This document shows positions 25,273 to 32,725 of a stretch of DNA of 57,056 nucleotides, in pieces. The stretch's first letter is position 1. Each line of letters opens with the position of its first letter. The translations under genes and the position numbers were made by a program. The notes under the pieces were generated by a model. The model saw nothing but the letters and a program-made list of their open reading frames with translations. It had not been told where the DNA came from and ran no database searches. Source of the stretch: CAZJYC01 sp964550165 (GTDB taxonomy: Bacteria; Acidobacteriota; Aminicenantia; Aminicenantales; Aminicenantaceae); NCBI GenBank assembly GCA_964550165.1, contig CAZJYC010000007.1:1-57056 (forward strand), read 5' to 3'.

Positions 25273-25308
25273 GGCGCCCAGGACTTTTTGGTCCGGGCGC
25301 TTTTTTTT
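25273..25308 (+). terminator. Rho-independent terminator after hsp20
   Basis: GCGCCC-A-GGAC / GTCC-GGGCGC stem with a T-rich loop followed by eight T residues. Confidence 0.92.
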
Positions 25309-25326
25309 ATACGCACGGATAAAGGC

Positions 25327-26103
25327 TCAAGCCTGAGCGACTGTCAACGCTCTGACTTCTTTGGCCCCACCCTTCTTGAGAGCCAAACTGCATTCTCGAA
25401 TCGTCGATCCTGTTGTGTAGACATCATCCACCAAGAGGACAACTTTCCCTTTTATCTCCCCTCCTTTTATGGTCTTGAAAGCCCCGGAAACGTTCCTTTC
25501 CCTTTCTTTCAACTGGAGTAAGGTCTGGGGAGGCACATTCTTGACCTTGACAAGAACTCCGTCAACAAGTTTGATTCCTTGGAGTCTGGCCAATTCTTTG
25601 GCCAAGACTTGGGCCTGGTTGAATCCCCTCTGCCTCTTCCGCCGGGGATGGAGGGGCACAGGAATGATAGCCTCTGTTCCCATCCATACCTCCTCCCTTT
25701 TGCCCAAGGTTCGAGAAACGAAGCGGGCCAAGTCCTTTCCCAAGACCTGAAAATGTCTGTACTTATAGAGAATAATCAGATCCTTTAATCGTCCGCTGTA
25801 GCGGCCGCAAGAACGATGAAGGGAAAATGGCGGCCTTTGTTCCAGACAATCTCGACAGAAATGCGGCTCACCCGGGGCCTCAAAAAAACGGCCGCAGCAC
25901 AAACAATAGGAAAGGGTGAAAGGCCGTATGCTTTGCGAGCAGGAGCGGCAAATCACCCTTTCCCCGGGAAATTCGAGGAAAGAAGAACAGAATTCACAGA
26001 AAGATGGGAAAAAAATGAGCTCGGCGAATTTTGCCCACGAGGAAATTGCGTTATGAAGAGACAGGCTCAAGTGGTTTCTTTCTGTTCTTCCTTTTCCTGG
26101 CAC
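25327..26103 (-). CDS. comF: ComF family phosphoribosyltransferase-like protein
   Basis: ComF family protein, 258 residues from a GTG start: an N-terminal zinc-ribbon region with CEFC, CRSC, CLCC and CRDC pairs (about 36-83) and a PRTase domain with the PRPP loop VVLLVDDVYTTGSTI (about 220-234). IPVPLHPRRKRQRGFNQA (about 145-162) is the family signature. ComF is needed for DNA uptake steps of competence in some bacteria, but homologues occur widely without competence. The start lies 37 bp inside the preceding dksA-like gene; a later start is possible. Confidence 0.88.
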   Translation of the reverse strand: MPGKGRTERNHLSLSLHNAISSWAKFAELIFFPSFCEFCSSFLEFPGERVICRSCSQSIRPFTLSYCLCCGRFFEAPGEPHFCRDCLEQRPPFSLHRSCGRYSGRLKDLIILYKYRHFQVLGKDLARFVSRTLGKREEVWMGTEAIIPVPLHPRRKRQRGFNQAQVLAKELARLQGIKLVDGVLVKVKNVPPQTLLQLKERERNVSGAFKTIKGGEIKGKVVLLVDDVYTTGSTIRECSLALKKGGAKEVRALTVAQA

Positions 26104-26423
26104 TCAATACAATAAGGAGCCCAGGGAACAGCATCCAGCCTCTTTTTCCCTATGCTTTTTCGGCACATCTGGCATATCCCGAACTCGCCCTTTGCAATTC
26201 TCTTAAGAGCGCCGTCAATCAGGAACAGTAGCTCTCGTTCTGAGTGAGAAAGGCTGAAAAGAAACTCCTTCGTGTAGGAGCTTTCCGCCTTATCTACGAG
26301 ATCCTGGGCTATTCCGGACTCCACTTCCTTGGTCTCGTTATAAGCTTCGCTTATCTTATGCACAATCTCTTCTTTCTTTTTTAAGAGCTTTTTCTTGTAA
26401 ACTTCAATTTCTTTTCGAGTCAA
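26067..26423 (-). CDS. DksA/TraR-type zinc-finger protein
   Basis: 118-residue TraR/DksA family protein. A helical coiled-coil half (about 1-75) is followed by a four-cysteine zinc finger, CQMC at about 85-88 and CIEC at about 106-109. Members bind the secondary channel of RNA polymerase or, in smaller forms, have less clear roles. The coiled-coil tip carries no obvious DxxDxA of DksA, so a ppGpp-cofactor role is uncertain. It is 11 bp downstream of rlmH in the same operon and overlaps comF. Confidence 0.85.
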   Translation of the reverse strand: MTRKEIEVYKKKLLKKKEEIVHKISEAYNETKEVESGIAQDLVDKAESSYTKEFLFSLSHSERELLFLIDGALKRIAKGEFGICQMCRKSIGKKRLDAVPWAPYCIECQEKEEQKETT

Positions 26424-26434
26424 AATCGTCCCCC

Positions 26435-26902
26435 TTACTTGGCGTAATGCCCTCCTTTTAGAATCGTCAAGGAGCGGTATATCTGCTCCAAAAGCAAAAT
26501 CCGGCTTAACTCATGAGAGTAAGTCATTCGAGAAAGAGAGAGAAAGAAATCCGCCTTGTTCAATATGCTCTCATGCAAGCCTAAAAATCCTCCGACAACA
26601 AACGTGACCGCCCTCGTTGAGTGTAAGACAATTTTTCCTAAAAAACGAGCGAACTCTATTGAGCTCATTTCGTTACCTTTCTCAGAGAGGCAGATAATAT
26701 AATCATCTTTAAAGTGTTTTTCAAGCTCGGAGGCTTCGATCTCTTTAATTTTTTTCGCAAATTTCTCCGCAATCCCTCTGGCCTCTTTGGTTTCGATGAG
26801 GGCGCACGCCTCTAACTGATTGATTCTCTTTAAATAAAATTCCTGCAAGCTTTTTATATCCTTGTTTCGTGTTCTTCCTGGCCACAAAATCTTCAATGTC
26901 AT
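26435..26902 (-). CDS. rlmH: 23S rRNA pseudouridine-1915 N3-methyltransferase
   Basis: SPOUT-class methyltransferase of 155 residues acting on pseudouridine 1915 in helix 69 of 23S rRNA. The trefoil-knot SAM site is seen in FVVGGFLGL (about 101-109) and LSLSRMTYSHEL (about 121-132), then LLEQIYRS. The C-terminal tail, normally PYHK, reads HYAK here, so the terminal His used in the family is replaced by Ala (with a His two residues earlier). It heads an rlmH-dksA-comF operon with its own promoter. Confidence 0.93.
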   Translation of the reverse strand: MTLKILWPGRTRNKDIKSLQEFYLKRINQLEACALIETKEARGIAEKFAKKIKEIEASELEKHFKDDYIICLSEKGNEMSSIEFARFLGKIVLHSTRAVTFVVGGFLGLHESILNKADFFLSLSRMTYSHELSRILLLEQIYRSLTILKGGHYAK

Positions 26903-26952
26903 GACGACCCAAACTCAGCTTTCTTCTTTATTCCTAAAAAAATTGTCCATAA

Positions 26953-26981
26953 AAAATAATGATATTAACAAAAAATGTCAA
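26953..26981 (-). promoter_or_regulatory. Promoter for rlmH-dksA-comF
   Basis: On the minus strand TTGACA (plus 26976-26981), 17 bp, TATTTT (plus 26953-26958), about 50 bases before the rlmH ATG. Confidence 0.65.
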
Positions 26982-27045
26982 TACTTTTTTTATATTTCCA
27001 GGGCTATCCACTTTTTCCCCTATTCTTACCCCACTGAGCAAAAGA

Positions 27046-27420
27046 TCAATAAAAAAATTTCTGGGCGTCGCCCCACAGTTTTTCTAGAGAATAATACTCC
27101 CGGGCTCTGCGGGAAAATACGTGGACGATGAAACTCCCGTAATCCATCAAAATCCATTCTGCATTTTCCCGACCTTCCACACTCAACGGGGTCATATTCT
27201 TCCTTTTCAGATCCCCTTCAACACTCTCATAGAGAGCGATATTCTGTCTCGAGGAATTTCCGTGCATGACGATGAAATAATCGGTGAACGAGCACAGCCC
27301 TCTTAAATCCAGAACGACAATCTCTTCTCCTTTTTTGGCCTTGCTCGCTTTTACAGAAATTTTCACCTCAAGCGGAAGGCTTCTCTTTGTAATTGCTTTT
27401 TTTGTTCTCTCTTCAGGCAT
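27046..27420 (-). CDS. rsfS: Ribosomal silencing factor RsfS
   Basis: RsfS (YbeB/Iojap) binds uL14 on the large ribosomal subunit and blocks 30S joining when nutrients are short. 124 residues; the family core is DLRGLCSFTDYFIVMHGNSSRQ (about 38-59, split by conserved FTDYFVI-like strand) and EWILMDYGSFIVHVF (about 88-102). It follows nadD by 2 bp, the gene order found in many bacteria (nadD-rsfS). Confidence 0.93.
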   Translation of the reverse strand: MPEERTKKAITKRSLPLEVKISVKASKAKKGEEIVVLDLRGLCSFTDYFIVMHGNSSRQNIALYESVEGDLKRKNMTPLSVEGRENAEWILMDYGSFIVHVFSRRAREYYSLEKLWGDAQKFFY

Positions 27421-27422
27421 TT

Positions 27423-28082
27423 CTACACTCGGTAAAGGTTTTTTTCTTCAATATAGTTCTCCACTTCCTCAGAAACCATGGATCTAATGGGGTCGCCTCT
27501 TTTGATTCTATCCCGGATGTCGGTTGAAGCGACGTCCAAAGCCTCGATGGGCAAGAGAAATATTTTAACGGAGGAAAGCAATCCGTCATTCAGGGCTTCA
27601 GAACGAGAAAGCTTGTACATTCTCTCTCTGTATTTCCCGCCTAAAACTTTTTTGGCGTCATCCAAGGAATACCCGGGCCTGGAGATGACCACAGAGTAAC
27701 ACTGCTCGAGCACCTGTTCGTAATCCTTCCAGGTGTCAATTTCCAGGAAAGCATCAATCCCGAGGATAAAGAAAAGCCAGGCTTCTGGATAAAGCTTTCT
27801 CAGTTTATCCAGGGTGATTATCGAATAGGACCTTCCTTTTGCTTCAATCTCGATGGAGCAGGGGAGAAAACGGGAATAGGGCCGGAGAGCCAGCTCGACC
27901 ATATTCAGACGGTGAAAAGCCGACGCAATATCAGCGGAGTTTTTATGGGGAGGGATGTAGGAAGGCACAAAAAGAACTTTGTTTAGGCCAAACCTTTTTT
28001 GAACGATCTCTGCAGCCCTGAGATGCCCGGAATGTATCGGGTTGAATGTGCCGCCAAAAAGTCCTATTCTTTCTATGTTCAC
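27423..28082 (-). CDS. nadD: Nicotinate-nucleotide adenylyltransferase
   Basis: NadD adenylates nicotinic acid mononucleotide with ATP. 219 residues with the nucleotidyl-transferase motif GGTFNPIHSGHLRAAE (9-24, HxGH at the centre), VPSYIPPHK (about 38-46), FFILGIDAFLEIDTWKDY (about 102-119) and the C-terminal ISSTxIR-type motif as ASTDIRDRIKRG. Its ATG overlaps the obgE stop by 4 bases. With nadE at 23003 it covers the last two steps of NAD synthesis. Confidence 0.95.
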   Translation of the reverse strand: MNIERIGLFGGTFNPIHSGHLRAAEIVQKRFGLNKVLFVPSYIPPHKNSADIASAFHRLNMVELALRPYSRFLPCSIEIEAKGRSYSIITLDKLRKLYPEAWLFFILGIDAFLEIDTWKDYEQVLEQCYSVVISRPGYSLDDAKKVLGGKYRERMYKLSRSEALNDGLLSSVKIFLLPIEALDVASTDIRDRIKRGDPIRSMVSEEVENYIEEKNLYRV

Positions 28083-29098
28083 GAACCTGCCTCTTTTTCC
28101 AAAATCTCTAAAGTCCTGGCGACCTCACCCACCAGCTCCTTAAGCCCCTGTCCTTTCAAAGCAGAAATGGCAAAAAACGGGAGCTTTTCCTTAATAGCAA
28201 GCTCCCGAATCATCTCCAGGCGCTCTTTGTTCTCTCCGAGAAGGTCGATTTTGTTTGCGGCAAGGATCTGACGGCGTTTAATCAGCGTGGCACTGAAGGC
28301 CTCAAGCTCCTTGAGAACCGTCCTGAAATCCTGCGCAGGGTCTCTTTCCGTATAAGGAGAAACATCGACGATATGGAGAAGGATTTTTGTTCTTTCCACG
28401 TGTTTCAAGAATTTTACCCCCAGGCCATGCCCGAGATGGGCACCTTCGATTAAACCCGGGATATCGGCGACAACAAAACTTCTGAATTCATCGACATCAA
28501 CCACACCCAGGTTGGGAACGAGTGTCGTGAAGGGGTAATCGGCAATAAGCGGTTTTGCCGCGGAGATCTTGGAGATCAAAGTGGACTTTCCGACGTTGGG
28601 AAAGCCAACAAGCCCGACATCCGCGATCAGCTTGAGCTCAAGGATGAAGTCTCCTTCCTCGCCTGGCTGTCCATTTTCCCATTCCCTGGGAGCTTGATGC
28701 GTCGGCGAGGCAAAAGAGGCATTTCCCCGGCCACCCTTTCCTCCCTTGACGATCAGGAATTGTTGCCCAGGACGGATAAAATCGACAAGAACTTCTTCCT
28801 TGCCGTCTCTTCGGACTACGGTTCCCACCGGGACTCTGAGGAAGAGGTCCTTGCCTTTTCTTCCCTGGCGTTTTCCTCCCTCGCCGTGGGCGCCTTTTTC
28901 AGCCTTGTTTATGGGATGGAAACGAAAGTAGGCCAGCGAAGTGAGGTTCTCGTCGGAGACTAAGTGAATGCTTCCTCCGTCTCCTCCTCGGCCGCCATCA
29001 GGCCCGCCGCGGGGAACACCCCTTTCCCTCCGGAAGCTGACACATCCATTGCCTCCGTTTCCTGCCCGGAGGGTCGCCTTGACCTGGTCAACAAACAT
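28079..29098 (-). CDS. obgE: Obg family GTPase (ObgE/CgtA)
   Basis: Essential ribosome-associated GTPase linked to 50S assembly and stringent control. 339 residues: glycine-rich Obg fold (1-158, many GGxGG turns such as GGDGGSIHL and GGKGGRGNAS), then the G domain with G1 GFPNVGKST (about 166-174), G2 TT in YPFTTLVPN, G3 DIPGLIEGA (about 212-220), G4 NKIDL and G5 SALKGQGL. It lacks the C-terminal OCT domain found in some species. It lies 21 bp after rpmA, the standard rplU-rpmA-obgE order. Confidence 0.96.
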   Translation of the reverse strand: MFVDQVKATLRAGNGGNGCVSFRRERGVPRGGPDGGRGGDGGSIHLVSDENLTSLAYFRFHPINKAEKGAHGEGGKRQGRKGKDLFLRVPVGTVVRRDGKEEVLVDFIRPGQQFLIVKGGKGGRGNASFASPTHQAPREWENGQPGEEGDFILELKLIADVGLVGFPNVGKSTLISKISAAKPLIADYPFTTLVPNLGVVDVDEFRSFVVADIPGLIEGAHLGHGLGVKFLKHVERTKILLHIVDVSPYTERDPAQDFRTVLKELEAFSATLIKRRQILAANKIDLLGENKERLEMIRELAIKEKLPFFAISALKGQGLKELVGEVARTLEILEKEAGS

Positions 29099-29119
29099 AT
29101 TTAGCGGAGCTCAAACCTC

Positions 29120-29374
29120 CTAGGTGGGAATCACGGAGACGAACTTCCCCCTTCTGCCCTTGGCTTCAAACTGAACAAACCCAGCAATCTTGGCAAAGAG
29201 AGTGTCATCCTTTCCTCGTCCGACGTTCATCCCTGGCTTGAACGGTGTTCCTCTCTGACGGACTAAGATGGAACCAGCGGCAACAAATTGCCCGCCTGAC
29301 CTCTTGACCCCGAGCCTCTTGGAATGGCTATCTCTTCCATTCTTTGCGCTTCCACCAGATTTTTTATGAGCCAT
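29120..29374 (-). CDS. rpmA: 50S ribosomal protein bL27
   Basis: bL27, 84 residues, near the peptidyl-transferase centre. The N-terminus reads MAHKKSGGSAKNGRDS, the usual form without the Firmicutes-type cleaved extension, followed by KRLGVKRSGGQFV and GSILVRQRGTPFKPG. Confidence 0.97.
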   Translation of the reverse strand: MAHKKSGGSAKNGRDSHSKRLGVKRSGGQFVAAGSILVRQRGTPFKPGMNVGRGKDDTLFAKIAGFVQFEAKGRRGKFVSVIPT

Positions 29375-29389
29375 TCTCTTTCTCCTTGT

Positions 29390-29923
29390 TTATTGTTTAT
29401 CAGCCTTTTTGGCAGTTTTTGTTGTTGTCTTCTTAGAGGCCGATTTGGGCTTTTTGGCTTTGACCGGTGCGGCTTTGGCCTTTGGCGCCTTTTTGACTTC
29501 CTTTTTTACTTTTTTCACTTCTTTTGGCTTTGCCTCTGCCGCTGCCTTTCGCCTCCTGGGCGCGGCTTTCACCTCTTTCACCGGAGGCTTTTCCTCCGCT
29601 GCGGCTTTCAAGCCAAGGGCAATCTCTTCGATTCTGACACGCGCCAGCTCCTGGCGATGTCCTCTTGTTCTCCTATGCTGCTTTCTTCTCTTTTTCTTGA
29701 AGACAATGATCTTTTCATTTTGAAAATTCTCAATGACTTCAGCCTTCACCCGGGCGTTCTCGACAAAGGGAGTCCCGATCAGCGTCTTTTTTCCATCCTC
29801 GACAAGAAGAACCTGCTCAAAGGTGACCTTTTTTCCTCTCTCCTTATCGAGCTTCTCGACACAGAGCACATCGCCTTCCTGAACTCTGTACTGTTTTCCT
29901 CCGGTTCTTATGACTGCAAACAT
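29390..29923 (-). CDS. rplU: 50S ribosomal protein bL21 with long Lys/Ala-rich tail
   Basis: bL21 core (1-103): MFAVIRTGGKQYRVQEGD, then IIVFKKKRRKQHRRTRGHRQ, which binds 23S rRNA. The start at 29923 is fixed by the family N-terminus and a GAGGT site; the frame is open for 16 more codons upstream. Residues about 104-177 form a 75-residue low-complexity tail of Lys, Ala, Pro and Val, not part of normal bL21 and likely disordered and RNA-binding, like histone H1-type tails. The antisense frames at 29324-29941 are shadows of it. Confidence 0.95.
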   Translation of the reverse strand: MFAVIRTGGKQYRVQEGDVLCVEKLDKERGKKVTFEQVLLVEDGKKTLIGTPFVENARVKAEVIENFQNEKIIVFKKKRRKQHRRTRGHRQELARVRIEEIALGLKAAAEEKPPVKEVKAAPRRRKAAAEAKPKEVKKVKKEVKKAPKAKAAPVKAKKPKSASKKTTTKTAKKADKQ

Positions 29924-29961
29924 CTTCTTTACCTCAGTTGACTTTGATGAAAAGGACTCTA

Positions 29962-29990
29962 AATTTAACATAGGACTTATGTTGTGTCAA
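29962..29990 (-). promoter_or_regulatory. Promoter for rplU-rpmA-obgE-nadD-rsfS
   Basis: On the minus strand TTGACA (plus 29985-29990), 17 bp, TAAATT (plus 29962-29967), about 39 bases before the rplU ATG. Confidence 0.65.
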
Positions 29991-30009
29991 ATGGATGTAT
30001 TATGCTTTC

Positions 30010-30038
30010 TTGACAAAAGAGTATCAATTCTCTACTTT
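30010..30038 (+). promoter_or_regulatory. Candidate promoter for tRNA-Val
   Basis: TTGACA (30010-30015) and TACTTT (30033-30038), 17 bp apart, 35 bases upstream of the tRNA. It is divergent from the rplU promoter. Confidence 0.45.
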
Positions 30039-30072
30039 AGTTATCGCTTATTGGGAGAAACACCCAAGAACC

Positions 30073-30147
30073 GGGCGGTTAGCTCAGGGGTAGAGTACCG
30101 GTCTTACAAACCGGGGGTCGCTGGTTCGAGCCCAGCACCGCCCACCA
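30073..30147 (+). tRNA. tRNA-Val(UAC)
   Basis: Complete cloverleaf: acceptor GGGCGGT/ACCGCCC, D arm GCTC...GAGT, anticodon stem CCGGT/ACCGG with loop CTTACAA (anticodon TAC), T arm GCTGG-TTCGAGC-CCAGC, discriminator A and an encoded CCA end. Confidence 0.97.
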
Positions 30148-30172
30148 GCAATACGGTCAAACAGGACAAGCC

Positions 30173-30370
30173 ATGAGTTTTGAAAAACTAATATCCCATC
30201 TTCTGCTTGCCTCCTCCATCCTGGCCTCTGTGGCCGGAGTGGCAGCATTCCTCTTCCTCTTTCTCCCCGATTTCAACATCTACTGGCTCATCCTTTCACC
30301 TATGATTCTCGCTCTCTACCAGACTCCAGCCGTCTTTCTCTACTGGCTCTGGAAAAAAAGGAAAAAATGA
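30173..30370 (+). CDS. Small two-helix membrane protein
   Basis: 65-residue product with two hydrophobic segments (about 9-30 and 37-58) and a positive C-terminus (WKKRKK), predicted to span the inner membrane twice with the tail inside. AGGA lies 7 bases before the ATG. It starts 25 bp after tRNA-Val and ends head-on to the Lrp-type gene. No family is recognised; it may be expressed by read-through from the tRNA promoter. It is real in composition, but without homologues I cannot be sure. Confidence 0.55.
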   Translation: MSFEKLISHLLLASSILASVAGVAAFLFLFLPDFNIYWLILSPMILALYQTPAVFLYWLWKKRKK

Positions 30371-30377
30371 CTTAAGG

Positions 30378-30821
30378 CTAGACGATAAGCCTCCGCTCAT
30401 CTTTTACCACGTTGAGCACAATGTGGGTCACAGTCCGGTCCACGTATCTCAGAGAAAGGACATTTTTGATAAACTTATTCAAATCTTCTCTGCTCTTAAA
30501 ATGGGCAATCACGATCGAATCCCAATCGCCGGTAACATCATAGATGGCGAAAACTTGGGAGTCTTCGGCGATCTTTTCCTGGGTCTCGATGAGTTTTCCG
30601 TGGGAAATGCGCAAAGCAACGACGGCAACTAAATTGTAGCCGAAATACTCCGGGTCCAGGATAGGAATATATCCTTTTATGGCTCCCATTTTTTCCAGCC
30701 TTTTTATCTTGCTGATCACCACCGGCGCCGATGTGCCGATCTCCTTGGCTATCTCCCGGAAGCTCTTCCTCGAGTTCTGATTGAGGGCCCTGACTATCTT
30801 TATTTCCAGCTCGTCGACCAT
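30378..30821 (-). CDS. Lrp/AsnC family transcriptional regulator
   Basis: 147-residue Lrp/AsnC regulator: N-terminal winged helix-turn-helix (about 3-60, NSRKSFREIAKEIGTSAP with recognition helix VVISKIKRLE) and C-terminal RAM ligand-binding domain (about 68-140, YDVTGDWDSIVIAHF). Such proteins bind amino acids and wrap DNA as octamers. It is transcribed divergently from the glutamate-synthase-like operon, so it probably controls that operon and itself. A GGAGGAGAG site precedes the ATG. Confidence 0.93.
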   Translation of the reverse strand: MVDELEIKIVRALNQNSRKSFREIAKEIGTSAPVVISKIKRLEKMGAIKGYIPILDPEYFGYNLVAVVALRISHGKLIETQEKIAEDSQVFAIYDVTGDWDSIVIAHFKSREDLNKFIKNVLSLRYVDRTVTHIVLNVVKDERRLIV

Positions 30822-30893
30822 CTCTCCTCCTCTTTTAATCGTAAAGATAATTGCAAAAATATCATATATTTGAAATAAATTATAAAATATTTC

Positions 30894-30921
30894 TTGACAT
30901 TTGGAAATATATTCCTAAAAT
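30894..30921 (+). promoter_or_regulatory. Promoter and operator of the glutamate-synthase-like operon
   Basis: TTGACA (30894-30899) and TAAAAT (30916-30921) with 16 bp between. GGAAATATATTCC (30903-30915), an inverted repeat, fills the spacer, and the 50 bp upstream are very AT-rich, as expected of Lrp-type sites. The ATG at 30932 is 10 bases past the -10 box and has no ribosome site, so the transcript looks leaderless. Confidence 0.55.
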
Positions 30922-30931
30922 CTCTATACAT

Positions 30932-32725
30932 ATGATACTAAGCGCACCTCTTGAGACCAAGCTCTACGCCAAGGAATCCGTCGAACTCCCCGATATTATA
31001 AAAGAGAGGTTTCCCAAAATTCAATTCGTTTTTCAGCCGGAAAGCATCGAAGATATCCGATGGCTCTTTTCTTACGCCGGAGACAACAAACTGTCACTTA
31101 TCCCCCGGGGCGCAGCCACCTCTGGAACTGGCGCCATAGCGCCCCTCAAAAAGTCGATCCTGGCAGACATGACCCTTCTGAACAGGATTCTGGGCTTTGA
31201 CTCCAAGAAAAAGATCGTCTGCCTCGAAGCCGGACTGAGGTGGTGGGACCTGCGCCGCTTCTTGAAGAAATATTCCCTGGATTGCCACACCTATCCCACC
31301 AGCCTCTTCTCCACAGTTGGCGGATGGATCTCCACTGGAGGCTATGGAATTAACAGCCTCAGGTATGGACATGTTGCCAACTGGGTTGATTCCATCGAAG
31401 TTATCACCCCGAAAAGGCAGGTCTGGATTGATCCCAGCCACCCCGATTTCAAATACTTCCTGGGAACCGAGGGCCAGATGGGAATCATCACCAAGGTGAA
31501 ACTCAAAGTCCGGCAAGAGAAGCCTGCGAAGCCCTCTCTTGTCTTTTTCAAAAACAGCACAGAAGCGGTCGGCTTTTTATCGGAACTGTTCAGATCAACG
31601 AAAATTCAACCAACCCATATCTCTTATTTTGACCAGCACCGTCTTGCGCACAAGAATTTGCTGCTCAAAGGAAAAGTCTCTTTCCCAAAGGCTGAGGCGA
31701 TTCTTGTTGTCTTTGAAGATTCCCTTGCAGAGCCAGATTTCCTGAAGCTGGTGGCGAGGAAGCGCGGAGTGCTGGCTGAAGGTTATCTTACAGCCTTGCT
31801 CTGGAATGAACGGTTCTTCCCGTTTGCCGTCAAACGGTTCCACCCTTCTCTCCTCGGGGCTGAAACCATTCTCCCTCTCGAAAGACTCAACCTTTACTTG
31901 AACAGGATTCAACGGCTCAGAAAAAATTATGGCCTTCCCTTCTCCACGGAAGCTTCCTTGATAAACAGAAATGAGGCTGTTGTTTTTACCATTTTCCCCT
32001 CAGACTCCGGAAAAATTTCTCATTTCTTCCATCTCCTCCTCTCCTATTCCTTGACCCATGCAGCGATAAGCTATGGGGGGAGGCCCTACGGAATCGGTCT
32101 CTGGAACCTTCCTCTGCTGGCGCAAAAATTCTCGTCCCAAAGCATCAAAGATTACCGGCGCTTCAAGATAGCCCAAGATCCCTTGAACGTTCTCAATCCT
32201 TCGAAATCTTTCTCCCAACAAAAAATCACGAGCCTTTTGAAAATTGCTTACCGGATGAGTACGTTTTTCTCGAACGGCAATCCTCTTTTAAAAGCGGCCA
32301 CAAATATCCTGAATCATAACCATAGGGAAAATAAAAGGTCCGTTCCTGCGGCTGAGGCCTGCGCCAGCTGCGGGGCCTGCGTTGCTGTCTGTCCCGCTTA
32401 TCTTGAGACTGGAAACGAAATTGTCACAGCCAAGGGAAAACTCTTTCTCCTGAACAAGCTGCAAGATGCTCCTATCCCTGCCCGTTGTGCGGAAAAAGCA
32501 TTCCTCTGTCTGCACTGCCGTCTCTGCGAGTCTGTCTGCCAGAGCAAGCTGGCCCTGATTCCAGTTTGGGAGAGGCTCGAATCCGTCCTGGCAAGAAAGT
32601 ACGGCTTTCCAAGAGAGAAAATCGAGATGTTCATCAAAAAAGTGGAGTCAGACCCGGCCTACGCCCAACTCCTGGATTCCCTGGGCGCTCCTTCAAACAA
32701 CCATTGGATTGAAGACAATGTATGA
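30932..32725 (+). CDS. FAD-linked oxidase (GlcD type) fused to a 2x[4Fe-4S] domain
   Basis: 597 residues. The N-terminal PCMH-type FAD domain (about 25-200) has IPRGAATSGTGA and the flavin-binding run TVGGWISTGGYG, and is followed by the C-terminal FAD-oxidase cap (about 210-430). The last part has two 4Fe-4S motifs: CASCGACVAVCP (about 477-488) and CLHCRLCESVCQ (about 527-538, last Pro replaced). This architecture resembles GlcD-GlpC/LldE-like respiratory lactate or glycolate dehydrogenases. As first gene of a glutamate-synthase-like operon it probably feeds or drains electrons there in place of the usual NADPH-dependent small subunit. The upstream frame to 30851 has no ribosome site or similarity. 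Confidence 0.85.
   Translation: MILSAPLETKLYAKESVELPDIIKERFPKIQFVFQPESIEDIRWLFSYAGDNKLSLIPRGAATSGTGAIAPLKKSILADMTLLNRILGFDSKKKIVCLEAGLRWWDLRRFLKKYSLDCHTYPTSLFSTVGGWISTGGYGINSLRYGHVANWVDSIEVITPKRQVWIDPSHPDFKYFLGTEGQMGIITKVKLKVRQEKPAKPSLVFFKNSTEAVGFLSELFRSTKIQPTHISYFDQHRLAHKNLLLKGKVSFPKAEAILVVFEDSLAEPDFLKLVARKRGVLAEGYLTALLWNERFFPFAVKRFHPSLLGAETILPLERLNLYLNRIQRLRKNYGLPFSTEASLINRNEAVVFTIFPSDSGKISHFFHLLLSYSLTHAAISYGGRPYGIGLWNLPLLAQKFSSQSIKDYRRFKIAQDPLNVLNPSKSFSQQKITSLLKIAYRMSTFFSNGNPLLKAATNILNHNHRENKRSVPAAEACASCGACVAVCPAYLETGNEIVTAKGKLFLLNKLQDAPIPARCAEKAFLCLHCRLCESVCQSKLALIPVWERLESVLARKYGFPREKIEMFIKKVESDPAYAQLLDSLGAPSNNHWIEDNV

Noticed and set aside
29324..29941. Cys/Leu/Phe-rich frames opposite rplU
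   Set aside because: They are the antisense of the Lys/Ala-rich bL21 tail.
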